This document shows, one piece after another, positions 20,875-31,265 of a stretch of 64,000 nucleotides of DNA. A program made the translations under genes and the position numbers. Every line of letters starts with the position of its first letter. Position 1 is the stretch's first letter. The notes under the pieces are model-generated. The model saw only the letters and a program-made list of their open reading frames with translations, was not told where the DNA came from and made no database searches. This stretch comes from Avena insularis (Eukaryota; Streptophyta; Magnoliopsida; Poales; Poaceae). The stretch spans positions 356,642,010 through 356,706,009 of the forward strand of contig CM042694.1 of assembly GCA_023614405.1 (NCBI GenBank). Direction: 5' to 3'.

Positions 20875-23459
20875 GTCTCCCACTTGCACTAGAGTACAAA
20901 TACACTAGCTGCATTTGTTCTCAATCATTGGTACCATATATCCGGTACCCTAAACATGCTTGCTCATGGAAGAGGTTGAGTCTTGGGTCTGTATTTTACA
21001 GTCCCAAATCCTTTGCAACTTACTAATGTCACCTTGATTGACATTAATACTTTATCATCATATGATAGCATCTGCGTGTATGTATCGTCGTTATGGCAGC
21101 AGAACGAGGCCTGATTCCAGGAGCCTACCGTGACTTTAGATCAACCACGAGGGCTTTCTCATGGGCACTGTGCCCTGGGACACATCGTTCTATGTTAAAA
21201 GCGAACTAACCCTGCCATAATATTATACAATACTTTAGATGGTACCCTTATCTATTATTATAAATGTATTCATCGAAACACTAGTGCACTCTGTGCAACT
21301 TTCGATGTTTTGTTCACCTCGCTTCCTACTTGACTTTAATCGGTATTTATAGGAGTTTCCAACATATTCCCTTATAACATAACCCTTTATGTTTTAAGAT
21401 ATGTCATCCTTTATGGACTTGGAAAACATGTCTGCAGTTCTCTACTAGACACTATGGACAAACTTAGCTCAACATTCTATGATTCGAACTTGATCACTTT
21501 TAAACGTTCCTTATTTGGATCACATATTATGCTAAGTTATCATCACGGTTTACTAAGACAGAACCTATGTCTCAACATAGTGGATGATGATCATCCTTTT
21601 CTTTCTTTCAACCATTGATGTTAAACTTAATACTATTCCTAATTTGAGTTATTAAGGACCAGTTCCTTAATCAACTTCTATTCTAAAACCCTTTTCAGAA
21701 GCCCTTAAGGAATACTACATAATATCATAATACACCTATTATCAACTTATACACCTTATAAATCATTATTTATAAGTACTTGCGCTTCTTAACACACTTA
21801 AGAATCACTCCTATAAGCTCACACTCAAAAATATGTCAATCACATATTGTTTTAGGAAGACTTTCATAGCTCCCACTCAATTTTATGCAAATTGCATATC
21901 CACTCACTATTTTGAACAACTTCAAAATCCTTTGATCAAATATCAAACTTGGAGATTTTCTATGAGATACTAGTACTGTTACTAGTTCTGAATCCTTTAG
22001 ACATTCAGCACATTGGAATCAAATTCATTTGAATTTGTCCAATACTTGACAAATTGTGCTTTTGTCATTCACCCTGTTTTCCACTACGGCTTTGCAGTCA
22101 TTTGGGAAAATTCAAGAAACTCCTTTTACTTGTGAGATTTAGCAACGAATTGCTTTCTAATCTCAAGTGAATTTCGTTTACAAGATTTCTCATAATTCTA
22201 GTTTACCATTATTTCCTTAGTAGTTCATAGGTATGTCATATTCCATGAATCATGACAAATGATTCACAAATGTCTCCATACAAGATATGAATTACATTTT
22301 GAATCCTACTTCATGTAGTGAAAACACTAGTGGGAAAAACACAATGATCATTATCATTGGTTCTTTCCTTTTGTGAAGAGAATCGTTTAGGAACGTTGTC
22401 CGTTGCGCTTCTCAACACTCTCATGCAGGGTTTTGAATCCTCATCGTGTTTTTCACTATCTTCCATTTGCTCCATAATCGAGAAACATCACTAGAAGTGA
22501 GCTTTCTCAAGAATGCACCAAAATCCAAGCAGCACGAATTTTGCTTTCCTTTTGGTTTCAGCTATGGGTTTCGTATTCAAAGTTTCCAATGAATATGCTA
22601 CAAGGACTTATTCGCTATTGTTTCGGTTATATCGAATAACCACAAAACTTTCACGAATTCAAATGGTTCACTATAAATTCTAATTGAGTGCTAACAATTT
22701 CTAACTAATGGTCTCTACATCTACACTACAACGATTTATTTGGTTCTTTCTACTCACCCACTTTGATATCTATTATCACATTGTGATGCTTTGTATTTTG
22801 ACGTTTCAAAACGTTTTGCATTCCACAATTTCTTTTATGCCATTCTTATAAATTCGAATTTCATTACTATTGATCAAATCATAGTAATTAGATTCTCTTT
22901 TATCTTTATGCCCATTGTCGATGAAACACTTTGATAAAATCAAATAGTTTCATATTGATGTTTCCTTTGGTAAACTACTTTACACATTAAACAATCATAT
23001 AATGAAAATATACCATTTTTGTTAAAACACAATACATCGAACATGTATTTACTTTTAACGATTCGTTAAACACTTTGTATTCAAGTAATACACGGTGTTC
23101 AAGTTATTTTGCCGAACTTAGGCATGATTTATATGTGATAAGAAATCGAATGACTTTCACATATTATCAATATAACTTTGAATTTAAACAATGGTTTCAT
23201 TTTATTAATGAATTTATCATTAAGTTGGGTATTTTATGGCATTTCAATATTTTATAAATGTTCATGCATTATCAATTAGATTAAAACAACAAGGATAATT
23301 CACACATAATCAAACAAGATATGAACACGAATAGAAATCATTCATAAAAGTGGAACAATGGTTTGTTACAAACTCATATGAATAACCGTTTCACAAAATG
23401 TGAGACTCACTAAAGAAGTTCACAATCTCTTGGTTACAATAATCATCCTAAAACACAGA
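20875..23459. other. Non-coding 2.6-kb region of the copia element
   Basis: AT-rich sequence between the gag stop and the polypurine tract, in the place where pol should be. No RT, integrase or protease motif appears in any frame, and no ORF exceeds about 70 residues. I see no tandem array. It is either fully eroded or unrelated replacement sequence, as in large non-autonomous derivatives. Confidence 0.6.
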
Positions 23460-24311
23460 CTAAATGATAAATGTTGAGGGAGAGTGTCGTCGGCCATCAT
23501 CATCATGCTCGCCATCAACACGCAACGTCACCTCCTCTCCAGCAAGCACCTCCCATGCAGAAGGACCTGTTTTCAGCAAAACAGAACAAGTATCAGATAT
23601 ACTTAACACTGCAAATGTGTTTGCAATATTATAACATTTATAAAATTGTATATCAAATATATATCTTTGTAATTGATGACCTCTAGCGAAGTCGGGTTCA
23701 TCCACCACATTTCTGAAATGTGATATGAACTCAAGGAAATCCAGTGTTTCCGTGTCACCTCTCATAATGCAGATCCTGACCTGTGCTTGGAAGCTTGCTG
23801 GAAGCGACCGCAGCACAACTCCCATCGCAAATGAGCTTGAGAACCAGTTGTCCAGGTAGTATGCTAGACTCATGTATGCATCATAGATTCTCAATAAGTG
23901 CTCGTCTAGTGAGGAGCCCTCCTCCATCTTTATGGAGAGGAAGTCCCCCATCAGCTCATACTCCCACATACGCACTTGTTCCACGAAATGTGATCTCAGA
24001 TGTGACATGACCACTCAGGATTTAAGACTGCCCACCATTGGCCATAGCCCATCCTCCATTCCGAGGCGCATCGTCACTGATATGAATGTGGCCATCACAT
24101 GATGACGGCAGCGCAGATCCCGCTGCTCCTGGGTCTCATGAGAATAGGGTGGCTCCAAATACATCTCGCAGGTCATGTAGTCAGCTACATTGTTCTCACC
24201 AAGGAGATCAAACAGGCGCATGACCCATGCAGAAAAATTGGATCCATCTAACTTGTGCTTTTCTCCTTTTAACCAATCATCGATAGGGAAGGTAATCTCG
24301 GGGAGAACCAT
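23460..24311 (-). pseudogene. Copia gag-like protein with one in-frame stop
   Basis: Two frames, 24311-24015 and 24014-23460, are in the same phase and separated only by a TGA, where a Trp codon (TGG) would read through. The product would be about 283 residues. It begins with a region containing L-D-G-S-N-F-S-A-W-V-M-R-L, the standard copia gag (UBN2-type) opening, and continues with W-E-Y-E-L-M-G-D-F-L-S-I-K-M-E-E-G-S-S-L and V-L-R-S-L-P-A-S-F. No zinc knuckle is visible in the remaining C-terminus. Gag builds the particle; a gag-only element needs enzymes from a relative. Confidence 0.8.
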
Positions 24312-25428
24312 TTTCTACATTTATAATTGCAAAAGGAATTTACACTAAGTTTATAATTAAATGAGTTGATAGTAACTCCACTCAGAAACACCTATCCCTA
24401 GTGAGGGTTCCTAGTGATAACACGACCCCTATCAGCCACATCTCCCCCGATCGTCACGGCCATCAATGTGGGTTCAAGGGTGGACGCTAAACGTCGGTCA
24501 CATCATTCATGCGACTCGTGCTCGATCTTTCGACCATCCGCGTTCCAAGGCCATGTCTGCACATGCTAGGCTCGCCAACTCAACCTTAGTGTATTCGCTG
24601 TGCAACATGGCTTACACCCACTATATGCGAACGTAGATATGTCGGACACCCAGGCCTGTACCCTAGATCGCCTCATACCGAAGAACTTTCTTGGTGGTGC
24701 ACACTAAGGGGGAACACAATCGTTGGTAATTTTAACAAGGATCATCTTATTAGGCTACCGTCGAGTATCTAATACTAGCACACAATAAGATATACAAACA
24801 ATAACATTGAATGTAAATGCTATGTGATATGGTCCTTCACGTCGTGATCTCCATCCGCCGTCACCGGGTTCCGGCGCCAGGGTTCCGGCGCCATAGACAC
24901 CAGGGTACCGGTGTCATTCCGGCATGGTAGTCTATCACCTCCGTGACTATCTAGTACTACGTAACAAAAGGTAATCACTTTACCTTTGCCACAGCCATAT
25001 CACAAAGCAATGCCCCCCTGCAAAACAAAGTTAGACGCCTCTACTTTATCTTTGCATGTTTTACGTGGCTGAATGGGCTTTCGCACAAGAACCGTTCTCA
25101 CCTACGAACTTTCAGCACAACGCTGATCAAGTAGTTGTCTCTACTACACCCCTTTCGGGGCCCTCCGTTGCAAATGGCATACCAACTAATGCGAGAGAGA
25201 CAGACACCCCCCTAAGCCACTTTATATGGTACAAGCCGTATGTCAAGCGTGGACCACTCTCGCAAACGAAAGCGTAAAGTCGGTTGGGGGCCGCTTCATC
25301 AAGCATTACTGTGGTATACACAAGTACAGGTGGGAGGGTAACAACTAAAAGATCAATGCCCACACGCTACATCTCGTGTGTTCTAACCGTACTAGCATTA
25401 CTACGCATAGATCTAGCTTTGATACCAC
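24312..25428 (-). other. Copia 5' leader and primer binding site
   Basis: About 1.1 kb of non-coding leader between the 5' LTR and gag. The primer site at 25427-25415 reads TGGTATCAAAGCT on the minus strand (tRNA-iMet type). The GGGTTCCGGCGCCAGGGTTCCGGCGCCA direct repeat lies near 24865-24893. No coding signal is seen. Confidence 0.6.
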
Positions 25429-27196
25429 TATAGGGGTTCCGCGTATGAAAACAATAAATTTTATCCTACGCCCCTGAACCCCTGAAGCTGCCAGGACCAA
25501 TCTATTAGTAATACATTAACGGGAGGGGCTTTTCGCGAACTTACCCTTGAAGACCGAAAAGCGTTGTCAACGCTTAGGAGAGCTGGTTGATGTAGACGAG
25601 CCGAAGCCGACCTCAAGGTCATGATGAAGTCCTTGCGCTCCTTGGCTCCAACGACTTGAGTGCCTCAAGTGCGACACCTCGCGGGGAGTTACACACGTCC
25701 GGTGCCTGATGATGACTCCCGCTTCCCCGATCCAGCAGCAGTTGTGGAAGTAGAGCTCCCGGATCCGAATCCCGCAGCTCGACGGCGCTCCGCGGTGAAG
25801 ATGTCTCTCGTTCGCACAGTCCAGACTTAGGACCACGGTCACGAGAGAGAGAGGGAGAGACACAATATCAACTGGAGGTCCTCCCAAAAGTGAGTAGACC
25901 TTTATGGATTATTGGTGTATTTAATTTGGCCAAATACGCCCACTATATATAGGGGGAGGGGAGGTACTACCTCCCTCAACGTCCCATGGGTGGGACTAAA
26001 GGAGAGGAGGGGGGAGGGGAGGCCGCCGGCGACCCTAGTGGGCCCCGTGCGGGGGGCTAGGCCCATCCGGCCAGCCCCCTTGCCCCTTCTCCCTCTCTCC
26101 TTTCCCCTAATGGGCCCTCTACCTCCGGGAATTGGCCCATTAAGCCTTTGAGCATTTTAATTGATTTTATATTTATTAAATAATTATGAATAAATGATTA
26201 AATCAACATTTAACATTCATTCACATATTATTCAATCTCCGTGGCCATGGAACACTTTCCACCTCCACTCTGGACAACTTCCGGACTTACTGTAACCCTT
26301 CCGGTTTTCTCTCTACAATTCTTCAGCGATTCCACCGATCCTATAAACACTCTCTAAGCATCATCAAGCCCTTAAGCGTGATACCCCATAGTTCGGGAAC
26401 ACTCCAGACATCGTCAGGACACTCCCGCACCAATGATCGATAGAGGGACCTAGATGGCCATGTGACCCCTGTGTGTTGCACGAAGATCTTTTGTCATTTG
26501 AACCGGGACAGTCGTGTCTTATTCCCTTTGTCACTCGATACTTGCATTGCCCGAGATCTGATCAATGACATCACCATGTCGTGTTCAATCTCGTTACTGA
26601 ACAACGCTATTTGACTCGTTCCGACAAGTGATATCCTCGTGATCAAATCACACGCTGCGCAGCTATTGGATACAACTTCTCCGAGTGGGACCTTTAAGTA
26701 TCTTCCTGTCACATGGACGGACAAATCCTGCTCTTGACATATATTGCCTCTACGGTTTCCTTCAAGTACCTGAACACACCTTTATAACCACTGTATTACC
26801 GAGTGGCGTGTGATGATATCTAAGAACTCTCGGGAGACAGTGATTGATATAGCCTCACGGTCTAAGGAATAGTCTACGAGGATCCATTTCTAATCATCGT
26901 AACTTGAACTTTGTGACATGATTGGGTCATGATGTTTAGGTTGGGTATTGGTTCATCATCTCATTCTCGAAATGAGATGACTCCATTTCCAACTAGCATA
27001 AATGCCACATGATCATCTGTTGACCAATGAACCAGTGACTTGAGTTTTAGTGGGAACCCCTGGATGTTTATATATCACACGTGTATTGATGTTTCCACTC
27101 AATACAGTTATAACATGATATAAAAATTAATCATAAACTATATGAAATATGATAATAGTCCTTACTACTATTTGTCTCTAGGGCATATTTCCCACA
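25429..27196 (-). repeat. Copia element 5' LTR (1768 bp)
   Basis: Collinear with 19120-20874. It carries a TATA box at 25951-25944 (TATATATA on the minus strand), a shortened GA tract near 25843, and the LTR start at 27196. The inner terminus is TA instead of TG (25429-25430), a point change. A short insertion (CTCCCTCAACGTCCC, about 25971-25985) distinguishes it from the 3' copy. Confidence 0.9.
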
Positions 27197-27201
27197 GTTT
27201 C

Positions 27202-27329
27202 AGCTCCGTGCTACGCCTTCTTCTCCCATGTACCTGATCATACAATAGCACAAAGACTTAGGGAGTATAAATTTCTTATAAATGAAAGTATCATGTTCAA
27301 TTAGGAATGAATTCACCTAATAGTCATCA
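27202..27329 (-). repeat. NA1 5' LTR, segment 3 (outer end)
   Basis: Matches the outer part of the gypsy C LTRs (about 40205-40300): CCTGATCATACA, CTTAGG.AGTATAAA, TAGGAATGAATTCACCT. About 100 bp nearer the terminus that exist in gypsy C are missing. It ends AGTCATCA at 27329, directly against the RT gene of gypsy A. Confidence 0.7.
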
Positions 27330-27344
27330 TTGATTTGACTCAAT

Positions 27345-28954
27345 ATTTCCTTCCAGTTCAAGCAGTCAGAATAATCATAATCCCTGTATATATCCTCATC
27401 ACGTTGCGGTTATACATCGATTGCCGTCCAATCAATGCTATCACCGCGCGTTATCGACATCCCATACCACGTCTCAATGACATGCTTGATGAGTTGTGTC
27501 GAGCCTCTGTTTTCTCGAAAATTGATCTTCGTAGTGGTTACCATCAAATACGCATGGCGGAAAGTGATGAGTGAAAAACCTCCCTCAAGACCAAACTTGG
27601 TCTCTATGAATGGTTGGTCATGCCTTTTGTCTTATCTAATGCCCCCATCCACCTTCATGCACCATATTAATCATATTTTGCGTTCTCTCATTAGAAAAAG
27701 TGTTGTTGTCTATTTTGATGATATACTTGTTTATAGCAAGTCACTTGAGGAACATGTTACACATGTCAAGGAGGTCTTTCAAATCCTTCAACATGAAAAC
27801 CTATATGTTAATCTTCCCAAGTGCACTTTTGCTAAAGATAAGTTGATTTTTCTTGGATTTGTTGTTTCTTCGAAGGGCATTGAAGTTGATCTTTCCAAGT
27901 TAAAGGACTTACGAGATTGGCCCATCCCAACAAATGTGAGTGAACTCCGAAGTTTTCATGGGTTGGCCAGTTTCTATCATCTCTTTATGAAGGACTTTTC
28001 TACCATTGCTTGTCCTCTCAACAAGTTGACAAAAAAGAATGTCACCTTCGTGTGGGGCAAAGAACAACAAAAGGCTTTCGATGAACTTAAAAAGAGGCTC
28101 ACCAAAGCACCTCCTCTTGCATTACCGGATTTCACAAAAACTTTTGAGATAGAGTTTGATGCTAGTGGTATTGGCATTGGAGGAGTCCTCATGCAAAATG
28201 GGCGTCCTATTGCTTACCATAGCGAGAAACTTGATGGTGCTTGCCTTAACTATCCAATTTATGAAAGAGAGCTTTTTGCCTTAGTACGTATCCTTCAAGT
28301 TTGGCAACACTATCTTTGGACTAAGGAATTTATCATACATTCCGACCATGAATTGTTGGAATATCACAAAGGCCAAGCCAACTTGACCAATATACACGCT
28401 TAGTGGGTTGAGTTTATGGAGTCTTTTCCTTACATTGTCAAGTATAAGAAGGGCAAAGATAATGTAGTTGCAGACGCTTTGTCTTGCAATCACACAAGCC
28501 TTCTTACTCGACTTGAAGCAAACGTGTTGGGACTTGATGAAATCAAAACTTTGTATTCTTCTAACACGTTCTTTGGACCAATTTTCGCAAAGTTCTCCAT
28601 GGACAAAGGAGTTGATGATTTCTATTTGCATAAGGTCTTTCTCTTTAAACAAAACAAGCTTTGCATTCCGAAGTCATCACATGGTGGAGGCCTCATGGGT
28701 CACTTTGGCCGTGACAAGACATTGGACATGCTCGCTACTCATTATTATTTGCCCAAGATGAAGCGTGACATGGAGCGTGACGTGGAGCGCTACGTCCAAT
28801 GATGCACCACATGATTACAAGCTAAGTCCCAAGCTAACCTTATTGTCTTTTTTATGCCATTACCTATTCCTCATGCACCATGGTCGGACATTAGCATGGA
28901 TTTCGTGTCAGGATTGCCTAGGTCTAAGCATGGTCATGATTTTATATTTGTAGT
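27345..28954 (+). pseudogene. Gypsy A pol: RT, RNase H, integrase N-terminal half
   Basis: RT motifs: [22 protein letters not shown], a shift of frame near 27650, then [12 protein letters not shown] with the catalytic F-D-D (about 27715). RNase H follows: [19 protein letters not shown] and H-S-D-H-E-L-L. Integrase follows: the H-H-C-C finger with G-H-F-G-R-D-K-T, and the first catalytic Asp in S-M-D-F-V-S-G-L-P. A TGA at 27572 stands where D-E-W-K-T is expected, and there is a stop at 28401. The gene stops at 28954 where the insertion begins and continues at 35028. Confidence 0.82.
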
Positions 28955-29854
28955 TGATGCAGCCCGTCCTGCGGACGCTACTACATCCACAACGCCAAGT
29001 CCCCAAGATCGCCCCCAAGTCAACCAAGAAGATGGACCAGGAGCAGCCAGCTCCAGAATGAGAGTCTCCACCGTCATCGCCCCGGAGAGTCCGCCCGAAT
29101 CCAGCCGGAGTGTCCGGCGCAGCCGGAGTGTCCGACACGACTCGGCTGGAGTGTCCGGCCTGCCCTAGCCCCAACCTAGCGTGGACATTCAGAAGGCCAG
29201 TTCGGACACTACCCGGACACTACCCGGAGTGTCCGGCTACCCCGGACTGTCCGGTCACTCTGACCCGGACTGTCCGGCCCAAGTGATGGGCCTGCGAGCC
29301 AACAGCTGGGCCCTTGGCCCATGTACCCCTCTATTTCGCACCAAACCCTAGTTTTATGCCCAAAATACCCCTGAACTTGTGGCTGGCCTATAAATAGATC
29401 CCCCACCCCCTCATGTATCCCTTAGGCATAGATGATAGACTAAAGAAAACCCCCTTTGTGGAATCTCTAGTTTTGCATCATCCCCTTCTACCAAAGGGGA
29501 TCGACTATCATCACCACCTCGTTGGAGTTTGCATCGCGCCTCCCTCGTTGTACAAGGCCTTGGCATCGGTGTCCCTTTGCCAAGACGTCAAGACCCTCTC
29601 CAAGGTGTTCTTCCCTCTCCGCTTGGGATTGACGAGAGCACGTTGACCGATCTTTCCTTGCGAGGATTCTATCGGACCGGTGGCCACCGGTGAGAGCAAT
29701 CGGCCTTGTATCGTGTGTGTTTTGTGTGTGTTCATCGTGTTCTTCGCGAGGCATGCGTCCGCTTCCGCTACCTTCTCCCTTTCCCCTCGCTTTCCCATCG
29801 ATTTGACCACGAGATCCGTGAAGATCATGCCACCCTAGAGGTTTGCCCTCATCA
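28955..29854 (+). repeat. Family U copy 1, 5' LTR (900 bp)
   Basis: TGATGCAGCCC...CCCTCATCA. A cluster of CCGGA-n-T-n-TCCGG-type motifs occupies about 29095-29280 upstream of the TATA box. The last ~200 bp (GGACCGGTGGCCACCGGTGAG onward) resemble the end of the gypsy A LTR. It is directly followed by the primer site. Confidence 0.88.
29389..29396 (+). promoter_or_regulatory. TATA box in family U 5' LTR
   Basis: TATAAATA in the context GGCCTATAAATAGA. It is conserved at the same place in the 3' LTR (near 34556), in copy 3 (51243-51250) and, as GGCCTATACATAG, in the gypsy A LTR. It is a likely RNA polymerase II core promoter. Confidence 0.65.
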
Positions 29855-31265
29855 TCTGGTATCAGCAACTTTTGGTTGCCACGGATTTCTCCTTTGGTCT
29901 TTTCCCCCATAAATTCGAAAATCCCCAAAAAATAGCCCCAATTTCGTGTTTTGGATCGATCTGTGATTTGAGTGCGTTTTGGTAGGTTTTGATCCGTGGA
30001 TTACTTGCTAAACTTGTTGATCTACCTTCCCCTGCGTTTCCATAGCCTAATTCCTTGATTTCCCCCATCAATTTGAGGTTTTGGTCCTAGTTTTTCCGCC
30101 AAAACTCGTCCTGTTCGTGTTCTGGAAGTTCTGGTTCGACCGGACCGGACTGTCCGGCCAAAACTGACCGGAATATTCGCCCCACCGGAGTTTCCGGCCT
30201 AAACTGACCGGAATATCTGGCCCGGCCGGACTGTCCGTCCTACGCGCACCGGACTGTCCGCCCCCTGCTGACAGAAAAATCCGCTTCACGGTTTTGAGCA
30301 TAACTTTTGCATACGAACTCGGATTTTGGTGTTCTTTAGCTCGTTTTGAAGAGGAGAAAGAGCTCTACATCATCATCTCCGTAGTTCATGCTATCTACTC
30401 CATACAAATTCCGTGAGCAAGGCGGAATCCACCAATAAAGGGTGAAGATCGGCGACGAAAGGTATAAAAATTCCGCGACTTCTCCCCACTTGCATCCCTT
30501 TGTGAACCACACTATCTTTGCATTCAACAAACACCTATTGAGACTAGTTCCTCCTATGATTGCTTGGTCTATGCACATTTGATACCTCGTAGAATTCCGA
30601 GCAAAAGTTGTGAGCGCGCTATCTCATATAGTTATCTTGTATAGTTGTTGGCACAAGGAAGAGGCAAGTGAAAAATAAAAGAAAAAGATAAAAAAATATA
30701 TAGAAAAAGAAGAAAAAGAGAAAGAAAGAAACAAGTGCCTCATAGAATAGGAAGCGCAAGCTCGATGAACATCAAATAGGTGGTACTTATTGTGCATATC
30801 TTGTAGCCCACCAATTTATTGCAATCGAACTAGTGTCTCTCCTTGCACTTGTGCGACACGAGCTTATAGTCTTTGCTAGGTAATCATTTGGTTCTTAGCT
30901 CACTTTCTCCGTCGCACAAGTCCCATTTATCCCACCGTGTGTGTTTCCTTGTATATATTCCTTCTTGTGGATTGACTCGTTTTGCTTTGTGATCATCGTG
31001 GTTCTTTACTTGCCATTACAACATCTTGATTTCGGATTGGTTCTTGGACACACCACCTTCCATACCTATCCACCATAAGCTTTGTGTGTGTGTGTTTTTT
31101 AGTGGTTAGTTGGTTTTGGTGTTCCGCGTGAACTTCACTTTGCTTGGTTTTGATTGCTCTCAAGTGTTGCCACTTGCACGATACTATCTTCCAAGGTAAA
31201 GTAAGGTTTGACGTTGCATTCCTAACCCCTACCACTTCCATATACACCACTTGGTCTTGTGAATC
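29855..31265 (+). other. Family U copy 1 primer site and 1.4-kb leader
   Basis: The primer site TGGTATCAG (29857-29865) is followed by a leader with no long ORF. A second set of CCGGAC-TGTCCGG motifs lies at 30140-30260. A purine-rich tract of about 64 bases (A/G with few T) lies at 30669-30732, and a short (TG)n run at about 31083-31098. The leader is collinear with 51695-53136 (copy 3) and, inverted, with 49286-50258 (copy 2), so it is a family-wide feature and not random filler. Confidence 0.65.

Larger units (their letters stand above)
19120..27196 (-). mobile_element. Gag-only Ty1/copia element (BARE/Angela-like), 8.1 kb
   Basis: LTRs at 19120-20874 and 25429-27196 are in direct repeat, and the 5-bp duplication GTTTC is perfect (19115-19119 and 27197-27201). 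On the minus strand the LTR begins TGTTGGAAATA.GCCCTAGAG, as in BARE/Angela/WIS-type copia LTRs. The primer site (25427-25415) reads TGGTATCAAAGCT, close to tRNA-iMet. A polypurine tract, AGTGCAAGTGGGAGAC on the minus strand, lies at 20890-20875. The internal 4.55 kb encodes only a gag-like protein; protease, integrase, RT and RNase H are all absent. Confidence 0.9.
1246..27329 (-). mobile_element. Non-autonomous Ty3/gypsy element NA1 (interrupted, 3' end missing)
   Basis: The element reads on the minus strand. Its 5' LTR is in three pieces (27329-27202, 19119-18843, 3966-3608), separated by a copia element and by a solo LTR that contains a Tat element. Next come a degenerate tRNA-iMet primer site (3604-3594), a leader of about 1.1 kb and two short ORFs. 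The LTR and leader are homologous to gypsy C (39446-47226): TGATAT.GGGGTGGCCCGATCTTCT at the LTR inner edge, and the same gag-start context (M-S-C-E-S then L-I-M-S). There is no RT, RNase H or integrase, so it must have depended on another element. The 3' LTR is absent; the left edge abuts Tekay-like LTR sequence. Confidence 0.7.
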
